A DNA stretch of 64,000 nt from Granulicella pectinivorans (GCF_900114625.1 NZ_FOZL01000001.1:124001-188000), one strand, 5' to 3'. Counted from the stretch's first letter, positions 18,838 to 27,411 are shown. The notes: generated by a model from the sequence alone, not told the origin. Made by a program: numbers and translations.

Positions 18838-20076
18838 TTAGTATGCCCGCGGATACATCCGTGAGATCCGGTCGTGCCACCCCAGCCGGTCCTCATCCAG
18901 GCACGCCCACAAAAAACCAAGCCCAAGCGGGCACGCCGCCAGCAGAATCGCAAACGTCCGGCGCCGCATGGCCGCCCGCGTGGGATTGTCATCCGCAAAC
19001 GTGCATAGCCCAATCCGCGCATAGCGCATACCCGGCGTGCAGTCGGCAAAGGTAAAGAACAGCATCCGGTAGATCAGAAACAGAGCCGCCAGCGCAATCG
19101 CCGCTGCCCCCGCAGCCAGCAGCGGAGCAGGCATCACCGTCATCCGGTAAACCACCACCGTCGCAAACGCCACAAAACCAGCCGCAATCAGTGCTCCATC
19201 GACCAAAGCCGCCATCGCCCGCTGCGACATCGGAGCCGTCTGCGGACGGATCGCCGCCGAAAACGGAGCCTCTTCCACAACCGGCGCCACCGAAACCTCC
19301 GGGGCCTCCAGATAAATCGACGACCACTCCGGAGCCGCCGACTCCTCCACCGGTGCCGCCGTAATCTGCGTCGCATTCACCTCGAAGATCCGAAGCTGCG
19401 CCCCCTCCTGCTCCAATGCGGCATCGGCCGCCAGCGGGCCCTCGGCATAGCGCGGACGAGCCTTCCGCGCAGCCACAAGCTGCCGCGGAAACTCCAGCAG
19501 ATTCCCCGGAATCGGCTGAGCCGGAGCATAATGCTCCGCATCCGGCGACAGCCGGAACTCCAGCTCCTCATCCAGCGCTCTGCTCTCCTCGATATCCTCC
19601 GCCGTCGAACCCGACCGCGGCACAACATTCGGACGCCCCACATCCTCATACAACCGAACCTTGAACCCACCCGCCTGCACTTGGGACGGAGCATGGACGG
19701 GAACCGGAGCCGCGCTCCTCGCCTCCTGCTGCGCATCCAGCTCATCCAGCAGCTCCCGCTGGGCCTGCGCAATCGCCTGAGCGCTCCGTGCCGCCACCGC
19801 GGCCGCCGCCATGGCCTTCTCCGCCTCGGCTGCCAGGTACACGCGATAGCTCTCGCTCTCGGCGTAGCGCGCCGCCACCGCAGCGGCAATCTGTGCCGCG
19901 CGTGACGTCTGCGCTCCTTCCGCGTCACTCTCTACACGATGTCCATTCGCCGCAGCATCACCCGACATCCGCATCCTTCGCGAACGGTGCGACGCCAGCC
20001 GTTCGGCCACCTGCTGCTTCAGCGGGCTGCCAAACGTCTCATCCTGCTCCGACATGTCCAGTTGTGCGGCGCTCAT
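18838..20076 (-). CDS. RDD-family membrane protein with long N-terminal soluble region
   Basis: The 412-residue protein has a C-terminal RDD domain (about residues 280-412), named for Arg-Asp-Asp residues in its first helix. MSQRAMAALVDGALIAAG precedes the span AFATVVVYRM, and further spans follow at LLAAGAAAIALAALFLIYR and FAILLAACPLGLGFLWACL. The segment FADCTPGMRYARIGLC and final LGWHDRISRMYPRAY are family-typical. The N-terminal 270 residues are Ala/Glu-rich and probably partly coiled coil (residues about 55-125), without a known domain. RDD proteins are proposed transporters or membrane scaffolds. ATG 20076 is preferred over TTG 20085, because AGGAAG is 10 nt from the ATG but touches the TTG. 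Confidence 0.75.
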   Translation of the reverse strand: MSAAQLDMSEQDETFGSPLKQQVAERLASHRSRRMRMSGDAAANGHRVESDAEGAQTSRAAQIAAAVAARYAESESYRVYLAAEAEKAMAAAAVAARSAQAIAQAQRELLDELDAQQEARSAAPVPVHAPSQVQAGGFKVRLYEDVGRPNVVPRSGSTAEDIEESRALDEELEFRLSPDAEHYAPAQPIPGNLLEFPRQLVAARKARPRYAEGPLAADAALEQEGAQLRIFEVNATQITAAPVEESAAPEWSSIYLEAPEVSVAPVVEEAPFSAAIRPQTAPMSQRAMAALVDGALIAAGFVAFATVVVYRMTVMPAPLLAAGAAAIALAALFLIYRMLFFTFADCTPGMRYARIGLCTFADDNPTRAAMRRRTFAILLAACPLGLGFLWACLDEDRLGWHDRISRMYPRAY

Positions 20077-20144
20077 TTTGCTCAAACTTCCTGCTCGCTT
20101 CCGTGAAATCGTTTAGCCTCAAAGGGGTGGTGCCCGAAACAAGC

Positions 20145-22688
20145 ATGAATCGAGTCGAATTCCCCGTCGCAGGCCGGCAGAAGAACTCCCGCCATCGATC
20201 CCTCATTTTCTTAAGTATCATGCTGTTCGCAGCAAACCGTGCGGATATCCACGCGCAACAGGTGACGAATGAGGTTCTGCCGGACGCACCGGCATCGACC
20301 TCGCAGTATCCCCTCGCCCGTGCCGTCCCCGCGCCCGACCAGCCATCCGACGTCATCATCGCCGCCGACACCCAATCCACCCAGGGCGGACACTTCGTCC
20401 TCGACGGCAACGTCGTCATCACCTACGGCAACCGCACCGTAGAGGCCGACCACGTCGAATACGACAAGGCCACCGGCGATCTCGTCGCCACCGGCCACCT
20501 TATCGCCTCCGGTGGCCTCAACAGCGAGCGCATCCAGGCCTCCCACGGAACCCTCAACACCAAGACCCAGACCGGCCGCTTCTACGACGTGACCGGCACC
20601 GTCGGCATCAAGACCCCCGCCTCCCCGGGCAAACGCGCCATCTACGCCAACGGCAACCCCTTTATCTTCACCGGCCGCATGGTCGTCAAGACCGGCCCCC
20701 AGAACTACGATCTCTACGACGGCACCGTCACCTCCTGCCTCCTGCCCAAACCCGACTGGCTCCTCTCCGCCGCTCACTTCCAGATCGACGACAAGCAGGC
20801 CCGAGCCAGCAACAGCACCTTCCGCCTCCTCAACATCCCCCTCCTCTACTTCCCCTACGTCACCCACTCCGTCGACGCCGAAGCGCGCCAGTCCGGCTTC
20901 CTCATCCCCGTCTTCGGAGACACCTCCACCAAGGGCATCATCATCGGCGAGCAGATCTACATGGTCATCAATCGATCCATGGACCTCACCGTCGGCACCG
21001 ACTACTTCTCCATGCGCGGCTGGTACCAGATGGCCACCTTCCGTTACCGCGGCCCCGGCGACACCTTCCTCAAGGTTCACTACACCGGCCTGGTCGATCG
21101 CCGCAAAGGCAACGCAAACCAGGGTGGAGAAGACCTGGTCGTCGCCGGACGCCATTATCTCGACGCCAACACCCGCATGGTCGCCGACCTCGAATACCTC
21201 TCCTCCTTCATCTACCGCGCCGCCTTCACCGAGAACTTCAACCAGGCCGTCTCCACCGACATCGTCTCCAAGGCCTTCCTCACTCACAATCAGAACGGCT
21301 ACGAGGCCTCCCTCTACAACGATCGCTACCAGGGCATCAAGCGCATCGCCATCACCGACGCCCTCGGTAACATCGTCACACCCGCCCAGCAGATCCGCAT
21401 CTTCCGCGTCCCCTCCCTTGAGTTCTCCTCCGTCGATCACATGCTCGGACACAGCGGCTTCGTCTGGGATGTTGATGCCTCCGCCTCGGGCCTCAAGCGC
21501 GTTCAACCCAACTTCACCACCTCCGGAGTCATCGAGCGTTACGACTTCCGCCCCGAGCTCGCCTACCCCCTCCACGGCGGCGGCTGGAACCTCCGTCCCA
21601 TGGTCGCCGTCCGCGAGACCTTCTACAGCCGCTCCCGCGTCACCCCCCTCGGCCCCGTCCCCGCCGAAAGCGTCACCGGCCTCAACCGCGCCGACTTCGA
21701 AGCCCAGGTCGATGGACGCATGCCCGTCATCGAGCGCACCTTCACCTCCGGATGGCTGCGCAACCTCTTCCGCACCGACTTCAAACACACCGTCGAACCC
21801 GCCTTCACCTTTCGCTACGTCTCCGGCATCGACAACTTCAACGGCATCCTCCGTTTCGACGACCACGACATCGCCGCGAACACCAACGAACTGCAGTACG
21901 GCGTCACCCAGCGCCTCTACCTCAAGCCGCGCCACCCCAGCGCCTGCACCACCGACGCCACCGAATCCGACGCCCTCATCGAGAATCCCCTCCTCGACAC
22001 CCTCCCCGGCGGCATCACCGACGGCACCGGCGACGGCCTGCAGCCCAAACACCAGTGCGGCGTCCAGGAGTGGATCACCTGGCGCGTCACCCAGAAACAC
22101 TACTTCGACAAGAGCTTCGGCGGGGCCGTCCAGGTAGGTCGCCGCAACCTCTTCGACTCCACCCTCGACCTCTCCGGCATCGCCTTCCTCACCGAGGCCC
22201 GCGAGATCTCCCCGCTCGTCTCCCGCCTCCGCGTTCGCGCCTCCGAAAAGGTCGACGTCGAGTGGGACTTCGACCTCGATACCGGTGCCAAGAAGTTCAC
22301 CGCCAACAACTTCTTCGTTGACGTCCACGAGGGCCGCATCTTCTCCGGCCTCAGCTACGCGCGCCTCAACGCACCTGGACGCGCCTACAACGAGGGCATC
22401 CCATCCGCCACCTCCGACTTCAGCCAGATGCGCGTTCTCCTCGGCTACGGCATGCCCACCAAAGAGGGCCTCTCCGTGGCCGCCAACGCGGGCCTCGACC
22501 TCAAAGTCAGCTCCCTCCAGTACGCAGCCCTCCAGACCTCCTACAACTGGAACTGCTGCGGCATCTCGGTCGAGTACCGCAAGTACGAGCTCGGTTCGGT
22601 CCGCAACGAAAACGCCTACCGCTTCAACTTCACGCTGGCCAACGTAGGAACCGCCGGCAATCTCCGTCGCGCCGAACGGCTCTTCTAG
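20145..22688 (+). CDS. lptD: LPS-assembly outer-membrane protein LptD
   Basis: LptD forms with LptE the outer-membrane translocon that inserts lipopolysaccharide. The 847-residue product has a signal peptide (RSLIFLSIMLFAANRADIHAQ) and an LPDAP motif at 45-49. The N-terminal OstA/LptA-like beta-jellyroll spans about residues 57-185 (GGHFVLDGNVVITYGNRTVE and KATGDLVATGHLIASGGLNS). A C-terminal beta-barrel extends to the end. Cys near residue 197 (TSCLLPKPDW) and the adjacent Cys pair near 804-805 (NWNCCG) match the disulfide layout used in the E. coli protein's maturation. ATG 20145 is chosen for the signal peptide; an in-frame upstream extension lacks homology. No LptE gene is adjacent. Confidence 0.9.
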   Translation: MNRVEFPVAGRQKNSRHRSLIFLSIMLFAANRADIHAQQVTNEVLPDAPASTSQYPLARAVPAPDQPSDVIIAADTQSTQGGHFVLDGNVVITYGNRTVEADHVEYDKATGDLVATGHLIASGGLNSERIQASHGTLNTKTQTGRFYDVTGTVGIKTPASPGKRAIYANGNPFIFTGRMVVKTGPQNYDLYDGTVTSCLLPKPDWLLSAAHFQIDDKQARASNSTFRLLNIPLLYFPYVTHSVDAEARQSGFLIPVFGDTSTKGIIIGEQIYMVINRSMDLTVGTDYFSMRGWYQMATFRYRGPGDTFLKVHYTGLVDRRKGNANQGGEDLVVAGRHYLDANTRMVADLEYLSSFIYRAAFTENFNQAVSTDIVSKAFLTHNQNGYEASLYNDRYQGIKRIAITDALGNIVTPAQQIRIFRVPSLEFSSVDHMLGHSGFVWDVDASASGLKRVQPNFTTSGVIERYDFRPELAYPLHGGGWNLRPMVAVRETFYSRSRVTPLGPVPAESVTGLNRADFEAQVDGRMPVIERTFTSGWLRNLFRTDFKHTVEPAFTFRYVSGIDNFNGILRFDDHDIAANTNELQYGVTQRLYLKPRHPSACTTDATESDALIENPLLDTLPGGITDGTGDGLQPKHQCGVQEWITWRVTQKHYFDKSFGGAVQVGRRNLFDSTLDLSGIAFLTEAREISPLVSRLRVRASEKVDVEWDFDLDTGAKKFTANNFFVDVHEGRIFSGLSYARLNAPGRAYNEGIPSATSDFSQMRVLLGYGMPTKEGLSVAANAGLDLKVSSLQYAALQTSYNWNCCGISVEYRKYELGSVRNENAYRFNFTLANVGTAGNLRRAERLF

Positions 22689-22759
22689 TAAAAGCATGTT
22701 TGTTCGGTCAACACCGCCGGACGGCCGATCCGCCTCCTGTGGTAGCGTGGAGATTCACC

Positions 22760-23086
22760 ATGCGTGCTCAAACCATCGTTCGATTCGGCCTTGCAGCCCT
22801 TACCATTGCCACCGCAGCCCTCGGCTGCACCCGCCAGGATACCCTCCGCGTGGTCGTTCCCACTGGCTTCACCGGACACGTCACGGTGCCCTGCATCGGT
22901 GTCATGGACGGCAATCGAACCATCGCGGTACCCGCATCGGGCCGCGCCCAGGACGTCACCTGCCCCAAAGACGAGACCCACGTCGTCATCATGCGTGACG
23001 GCGTCATCGTTCCCACGGCCGGCAGCATCACCTGGGCAAAAACCGGAGACGGCATCCCCGTAGGGCTCGAGTTCGACGTCAAATAA
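22760..23086 (+). CDS. small lipoprotein of unknown function
   Basis: The 108-residue product starts at ATG 22760 (GGAG, 7-nt spacing); an ATG 60 bp upstream is in frame but has no ribosome site. It has a lipoprotein signal MRAQTIVRFGLAALTIATAA with lipobox ALGC (Cys near residue 23). The mature part is beta-rich: LRVVVPTGFTGHVTVPC, then a pair of further Cys residues (VPCIG and VTCPKD) that could form a disulfide, and a C-terminal IPVGLEFDVK. It follows lptD by 71 bp on the same strand, so an envelope role is plausible but unproven. Confidence 0.75.
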   Translation: MRAQTIVRFGLAALTIATAALGCTRQDTLRVVVPTGFTGHVTVPCIGVMDGNRTIAVPASGRAQDVTCPKDETHVVIMRDGVIVPTAGSITWAKTGDGIPVGLEFDVK

Positions 23087-23176
23087 ACTCGCCGCAAGCC
23101 CGCCGTGAGCGACCTCAGAGCACCCTTCGCCGGCCAGCACCACCTCCTGACTTTTTTCCTCGTTCCTGCCGTTGTT

Positions 23177-23216
23177 TCTTTTTCCGCTCTTTCCGTCTCT
23201 TCCCCACAATCTTTTG
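23177..23216 (+). repeat. intergenic repeat, copy 2 of the TTCCCCACA-TCTTTTG element
   Basis: This is the first of two copies in the 346-bp gap 23087-23432, which otherwise holds no gene. Its core TTCCCCACAATCTTTTG (23200-23216) is identical to that of copy 3 and one base different from copy 1 at 15521. Confidence 0.65.
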
Positions 23217-23321
23217 CCTTTCATCAAAGCAACAGGCAGGCAAGGAGACCATGAGGGAAGCAAAAGATCCGGCTGCATGCCCACCCGAGGCACGCTCAGA
23301 TCCAGGTCTTTGCATTTGTGT

Positions 23322-23360
23322 CTTTTCCCCGCTTTTTCCGCCCTTCCCCACAATCTTTTG
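23322..23360 (+). repeat. intergenic repeat, copy 3 of the TTCCCCACA-TCTTTTG element
   Basis: The core TTCCCCACAATCTTTTG is at 23344-23360, 144 bp after the equivalent position in copy 2, and preceded by the same TTTTCC-rich tract. The short word GCACGCTCAGA occurs before it (23290) and again after it (23362), a further local repetition. Confidence 0.65.
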
Positions 23361-23432
23361 AGCACGCTCAGAGTCGAACCCAAAGGCCCAAAACGAAGGC
23401 TCTGTCGCCCCAACATGCGATAATCAAACATT

Positions 23433-24392
23433 GTGGTGAATGCTCTGAACCCTATCCGCGCCGTACTTCTTGCCCTCTCGCTGACCGCCGTAAGCTGCCA
23501 TGCGCAGCTTCCCCCTGCGGGAACACCGCTCTCGCCTGAGACAGCCCGCCGCGTGGAAGTCCTCATCCGGTCCAAGTCCAACATCCCCCCGGACTACGTC
23601 ATCAGCATCTCCGGACGTGTCAAGAGCGAGTTCCCCGGATACGACCAGATCACCGTCGTCTTCACCGCCAACGGACAGAGCAGCCGCCCCGCACAGTTCC
23701 TCATCTCCACGGACAACAAGACCCTCGCCCAAATGTCCTCCTACGACATCAGCAAGGATCCCAAAACGCTCGTCTCCGCGGCCGGACGCCCAGCCCGCGG
23801 CGGTCCCAAGGACGCTCCCGTCACCATCGTTCTCTTCGACGATCTCGAATGCCCCTTCTGCGCCAAAATGCACGCGCAAATGTTCCCCGCACTCACCGAT
23901 CGCTATAAGGATCAGGTCCGCATCGTCTATCGCGACTTCCCTCTCGACCAGCACCCCTGGGCCCTTCGCGCCGCCATCGACGCCAACTGCCTCGCCGACG
24001 AAAGCCCCAACGGCTACTGGTCCATGGTCGACTACATCCACTCCCACGCCAGCGAGTTCGGCGGTGCCGACCACTCCCTCGCCAAGGCCAACGAGGCCCT
24101 CGACAACCTCGCCCTCGCCCAGGCCAAGACCGATAAGGTGAAGATCGAGCCCGTCAGCGCCTGCATCGCCAAACAGGACGCAACCGCCATCACCGCCTCC
24201 CGCAAAGAAGCCGAGGCGCTCGGTGTCGAGGCCACCCCCGCACTCTTCATCAACGGCCAGCGCGTCGAAGGCGCCCTGCCCATCGAATACATCTACCGCG
24301 TCGTCGACAACGCCCTGATCGCGGAGGGAAAGACCCCTCCCCCGGCAGTTCCCATCCCTCCCCTTCCCCGGCAGCCCGCACCCGGAAACTAA
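23433..24392 (+). CDS. DsbA-family thioredoxin-fold protein, exported
   Basis: This is a likely periplasmic thiol-disulfide oxidoreductase or disulfide isomerase of the DsbA/Thioredoxin_4 type. The 319-residue product starts at GTG 23433, and a signal peptide ends near SLTAVSCHAQ (the Cys also allows a lipoprotein reading). Residues about 30-115 are an extra N-terminal domain with beta-rich sequence (DYVISISGRVKSEFPGYDQI). The thioredoxin fold begins near residue 125 (GPKDAPVTIVLFDDLECPFC). The active site is CPFC, cis-Pro is in ATPALFINGQRVEG, and a helical insert lies between. No Shine-Dalgarno site is visible; GATAAT lies 9 nt before the start and could be a -10 box of a leaderless message. 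Confidence 0.85.
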   Translation: MVNALNPIRAVLLALSLTAVSCHAQLPPAGTPLSPETARRVEVLIRSKSNIPPDYVISISGRVKSEFPGYDQITVVFTANGQSSRPAQFLISTDNKTLAQMSSYDISKDPKTLVSAAGRPARGGPKDAPVTIVLFDDLECPFCAKMHAQMFPALTDRYKDQVRIVYRDFPLDQHPWALRAAIDANCLADESPNGYWSMVDYIHSHASEFGGADHSLAKANEALDNLALAQAKTDKVKIEPVSACIAKQDATAITASRKEAEALGVEATPALFINGQRVEGALPIEYIYRVVDNALIAEGKTPPPAVPIPPLPRQPAPGN

Positions 24393-24447
24393 GATCGCCC
24401 GGATCGCTGTAAGCTTAGTTGTTGCAGGAAATAAGGAAGACCCCATC

Positions 24448-25539
24448 GTGAAGCGTATGCACTCTCTCCCAGTTCGAACCAATCTCACTCCATATCAGTG
24501 GGCTCTATCGCTCGCCATCGTTCCCACGCTCCTGCTCGCCGGCTGCAAGACGCCGCACAACGCGGACGTCGTCGCGACCGTAAACGGCCACGCCATCATG
24601 CGCGCTGACCTCGACAAGGCGTACACCGCCGCGCTCGGAGACTCAGCCCAGGCCGCCGCACCGCCCTCCGGCGAAGCCGCCGAGTCCCTGCGCCTGAACG
24701 CCCTCCGCGAGCTCATCGACGAAGAAATCGTCCAGCAGCGCGCCGCGAAGATGAACCTCACCTCGACCAACGAAGAGGTCGACGCCAAGCTCGCCGAGAT
24801 GAAGACTCCCTTCACCGAGGAGCAGTTCGCCCAGCGTCTGCACGACAACAAGCAGACCCTCGACGATCTCAAGCACTCCATCCGCCGCAACCTCACCATC
24901 GAGAAGCTCCTCAACAAGGAGATCAACTCCAAGGTGACCGTGACCGACGCCGACGTCACCGCCTACTACAACGCGCACAAGGCCGAGTTCAACCTCACCG
25001 AGACCCAGTACCACCTGGCTCAGGTTCAGGTCACCAGCCAGCCAGCCGCCCAGGCCGGTAACCTTCAGGGCTCCAAAGCCACCAACGACGAGGAAGCGCG
25101 CAAGAAGATTCAGGCCCTCAAAGCCCGCCTCGACTCCGGCGAAGACTTTGGCACCATCGCCATGAACTTCTCCGAGCGTCCTGAGACCGCCTCCAGCGGA
25201 GGCGACATGGGCTTCGTCGCCGAGTCCGCCATGCGCGTCGACCCAACCACCTACGCCGCCATCACCAAGCTCAAGGCGGGCGAGATCACCGGCATCATCC
25301 AGGGCCCCATCGACCCCAACACCCACAAGCCCGCCGGCTACACCATCTACAAACTCGTCTCCCGCGAACCCGCCGGCCAGCGTGAATTGAACGACCCTCG
25401 TGTCCAACAGGCCATCCGCCAGCAGCTCCACGACGGCCGCGCTCAACTCCTGAAGGCCGCCTACTTCGAGATGCTCCGCGACCAGTCCAAGGTCGAAAAC
25501 TTCTTCGCCGAGCAGATCTTCAAAAACGACGCTCACTAA
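24448..25539 (+). CDS. SurA/PrsA-like peptidyl-prolyl isomerase lipoprotein
   Basis: The 363-residue protein has the plan of SurA/PrsA/PpiD foldases. It has a lipoprotein signal with lipobox LLAGC (Cys near 33) and an N-terminal SurA_N helical region (VVATVNGHAIMRADLDKAY, LRELIDEEIVQQRAAKMNL). A parvulin-type rotamase domain spans about residues 190-300 with YHLAQVQV, RLDSGEDFGTIAMNFSE, SGGDMGFV and LKAGEITGIIQGP. A C-terminal helix completes it. It should assist folding of exported or outer-membrane proteins. Start is GTG 24448 with AAGGAAG 10 nt upstream. It follows the DsbA-like gene by 55 bp and is probably co-transcribed; both act on proteins in the periplasm. Confidence 0.87.
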   Translation: MKRMHSLPVRTNLTPYQWALSLAIVPTLLLAGCKTPHNADVVATVNGHAIMRADLDKAYTAALGDSAQAAAPPSGEAAESLRLNALRELIDEEIVQQRAAKMNLTSTNEEVDAKLAEMKTPFTEEQFAQRLHDNKQTLDDLKHSIRRNLTIEKLLNKEINSKVTVTDADVTAYYNAHKAEFNLTETQYHLAQVQVTSQPAAQAGNLQGSKATNDEEARKKIQALKARLDSGEDFGTIAMNFSERPETASSGGDMGFVAESAMRVDPTTYAAITKLKAGEITGIIQGPIDPNTHKPAGYTIYKLVSREPAGQRELNDPRVQQAIRQQLHDGRAQLLKAAYFEMLRDQSKVENFFAEQIFKNDAH

Positions 25540-25561
25540 CCAATCGCGAAGCCTGAAAAAA

Positions 25562-25594
25562 CGAATGCCCCCTGGTCCTTCCAGGGGGCATTCG
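25562..25594. terminator. strong hairpin terminator
   Basis: A perfect 14-bp stem (25562-25575 with 25581-25594) and a 5-nt loop stand 22 bp after the isomerase stop. An A-run just before it forms the T-tract on the minus strand, so it probably also stops transcription arriving from 25789-26904. Confidence 0.85.
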
Positions 25595-25612
25595 CGTGTG
25601 TCGTCCACTAAC

Positions 25613-25784
25613 CGCGTTTTCACCGCATCGTGGCCACATTATCCATACAAAATCCCACAAAAGAGCGTCCAAAACGGACAAAAAACTTCTGGTGAAACAT
25701 TGGGATTTTTACATCGTCGATCTGTAACTGCTTTAGAACACCATGATTACAGACAGTCCTGGAAGCTGCACCATTTTAGGTGCA
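25613..25784 (-). repeat. 172-bp 3'-flanking element, copy 1 (inverted partner at 27412-27582)
   Basis: Read on the minus strand it begins 4 bp after the stop of the M15-like gene with a hairpin TGCACC-N6-GGTGCA (25767-25784). It continues through GCTTCCAGGAC and ends near 25613. Internally AAAATCCCA and TGGGATTTT form a 9-bp inverted repeat enclosing about 50 bp. It contains TTATCCATA at 25639-25647, one base from a DnaA box. The copy at 27412-27582 is roughly 80 percent identical by eye, in the opposite orientation and after the other gene of the divergent pair. Confidence 0.85.
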
Positions 25785-25788
25785 ACGT

Positions 25789-26904
25789 TTACTCCTCATC
25801 ATCGACCGCAATCGACGCAGGAACGGCGCTACGGTGGGTCACAGCGATCTTCGTCGTGCCCGGGCTGACCGGCGCATACCGCCTGTACACGCTGATGTGA
25901 AAGCAGGCCTGCTGAAACTCCTCTTCCACGTCCAGCTTCCCATCTTGTTGCAAAGGCGTGAGATAGAGACGCATCCACGCGACCTCCGCTTGGGAAAGGC
26001 CCTTCTTGGCAATGTCGATCGCCTGCCCCGTGAGGTGCGGCGAGGCATCTTCGCCCTCCGCCGGAGCCGCATTCCCATTGGTCCGAATCAACCGAAGCTG
26101 AAACGAAACCGTACGCACCGCCGAATTCACCTGCAAAGGCGAATGAAACTGCGCATAATGCGCCCTCGCCAACGTCAAAAGAAACTGCGCCGCCCACGGA
26201 CGCGTATAGCGGCGGTTGTCCGGAAGGCGCTCATCGATCCTAAGTCCCTCATTGGAAGGGATTTGCACGAGCATACGCTTCTCCCGCATGCGTGCCAGAT
26301 CTTCGTCGTCCTGGATGCGCGAGAGGCCATCGAGGTCGGCCATCACATTCTGCCGTACGAGGATGTCATGCGACCCGCGCATCGCCGGCAGGACATTCAA
26401 ACGTCCTCCAGAATCATAGAGTTGCGGCAGAATCTGCGGTGTCGAAGCGACCTCTCCTACCGGGTCGAGCTTGGGGTGTTCGGTGTTTTCACGCACCACG
26501 CTCACCACCGAAACGGGCGCTGACAGCTTGAGCGGCTCGGCGACGGCAATGACCGGGGCGTCGGGCCTTTTGGGCTCAGCCTTCGGAAGCTCAATAACCT
26601 TTTTCTTTTCAGCGATTTCCACCCGCGACTCGGATTTGCGGCGATGCTTGTCTAGCTTCACCCGCTCGACGGCTTCGCGTCGGTTGTGGGCCTTTGTAAT
26701 CTTGGATTTAGCCAGCGTGTCGTGGGGTTTTGGTTCGGGCCTGGCGTGGCGCGACTTGACCGGCACCGGTTCGATTACGCGGTGCTTGGCACGGACCCAG
26801 TGGGATTGATCGACATGCTGCGGAAGTCGTTTGGCTGCAACAGATGCGGGGAGTAAAGACAACGCGGCGATGACCGCGAGGGTGTGCAGGGGGCCGTTCG
26901 GCAT
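25789..26904 (-). CDS. exported protein with M15/LAS-like C-terminal domain (DUF5715-like)
   Basis: The product is 371 residues from ATG 26904 (a GTG 30 bp upstream is possible; neither has a clear ribosome site). A signal peptide ends near LLPASVAA. Residues about 30-150 are basic, low-complexity and Lys/Pro-rich, suggesting cell-wall contact. The C-terminal 150 residues include SAVRTVSFQLRL and SPHLTGQAIDIA, the SxHxxGxAxD zinc motif of LAS peptidases such as D,D-carboxypeptidases (His290, Asp297), with a later His (about 336) in ACFHISVY as possible third ligand. It may thus be a peptidoglycan hydrolase, but the family is largely uncharacterised. It is divergent from the cytochrome gene and lies on the GC-skew switch. 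Confidence 0.75.
   Translation of the reverse strand: MPNGPLHTLAVIAALSLLPASVAAKRLPQHVDQSHWVRAKHRVIEPVPVKSRHARPEPKPHDTLAKSKITKAHNRREAVERVKLDKHRRKSESRVEIAEKKKVIELPKAEPKRPDAPVIAVAEPLKLSAPVSVVSVVRENTEHPKLDPVGEVASTPQILPQLYDSGGRLNVLPAMRGSHDILVRQNVMADLDGLSRIQDDEDLARMREKRMLVQIPSNEGLRIDERLPDNRRYTRPWAAQFLLTLARAHYAQFHSPLQVNSAVRTVSFQLRLIRTNGNAAPAEGEDASPHLTGQAIDIAKKGLSQAEVAWMRLYLTPLQQDGKLDVEEEFQQACFHISVYRRYAPVSPGTTKIAVTHRSAVPASIAVDDEE
26400..26880. other. GC-skew switch of the + strand (C-rich to G-rich), origin-like polarity
   Basis: To the left, the + strand has excess C in genes of both orientations (for example 2281-2340: 27 C, 10 G in a + gene; 5221-5280: 30 C, 16 G in a - gene). Around 26461-26520 it is balanced (20 G, 19 C). 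To the right it has excess G (26821-26880: 23 G, 13 C; 33901-33960 in a - gene: 23 G, 13 C). Counts were made by hand on sampled lines. A C-to-G change left to right is what a replication origin gives; an inversion endpoint is the alternative. Confidence 0.6.
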
Positions 26905-27021
26905 CTTGGTTGTGGGGAGGTCGCGTAAAGGCACCAGAGCACGTTTAACCCTATTGTTTATTGGGGTTTTTCACTAGTATTAGGTTGGGTTCTGTTTACT
27001 GGGTGGTTATTAGGAGGGTAT

Positions 27022-27405
27022 GTGCGGAGCGTTTGGATGGGTTTAGGTGTTGTGGGTATGTCGTTGGTGGGATTGGGGTTTGCTGGGCCGGGGCCGGACT
27101 ACACCACAAAGGTCAAGCCGATTCTCGAGAGCAATTGCTATCGCTGCCATGGGGGGATGAACCATCGGGGGAAGCTCTCGATCCAGACTCGGGCGGGGAT
27201 GCTGAAGGGTGGGACGGACGGACCGGTGATCGTTCCGGGGGACCCGGCTAAGTCGTTGCTGGTCAAGCTGATCCGGCACGAAGGACCAAAGGACGATCCC
27301 ATGCCGATGCCTCCCAAGTCGAAGCTTTCGGATGCCGATATTCAGACGATTACGGAGTGGATCCGGGCGGGCGCGATCATGCCGGACGAGCCGACTCCCA
27401 AGTAG
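27022..27405 (+). CDS. exported mono-haem c-type cytochrome (PSCyt1-like domain)
   Basis: The 127-residue product starts at GTG 27022, preceded by AGGAGG with only about 4-nt spacing. A short signal peptide is MGLGVVGMSLVGLGFAG. The mature part begins YTTKVKPILESNCYRCHG, with the haem c motif CYRCH. It ends with IQTITEWIRAGA, typical of the planctomycete-type cytochrome c domain, and the PMPPKSKLSDADI segment contains the Met-rich loop that could supply the axial ligand. Such domains usually sit in large PSD1/DUF1553 proteins; here the domain is alone. It is divergent from the M15-like gene with 117 bp of AT-richer DNA between, and is followed by copy 2 of the 172-bp element. Confidence 0.85.
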   Translation: MRSVWMGLGVVGMSLVGLGFAGPGPDYTTKVKPILESNCYRCHGGMNHRGKLSIQTRAGMLKGGTDGPVIVPGDPAKSLLVKLIRHEGPKDDPMPMPPKSKLSDADIQTITEWIRAGAIMPDEPTPK

Positions 27406-27411
27406 GGGTTT

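Noticed and set aside
20211..22697. Long minus-strand frame opposite lptD
   Set aside because: Gly/Asp/Val-rich antisense translation without motifs; lptD has clear domain features and conserved cysteines.
23087..23432. A gene in the 346-bp gap between the small lipoprotein and the DsbA-like gene
   Set aside because: Short frames there are made of the TTCCCCACA repeat copies and lack ribosome sites or homology.
26400..26880. Replication terminus as explanation of the skew change
   Set aside because: At a terminus the + strand goes from G-rich to C-rich left to right. The opposite is seen, and no dif-like site was noticed.
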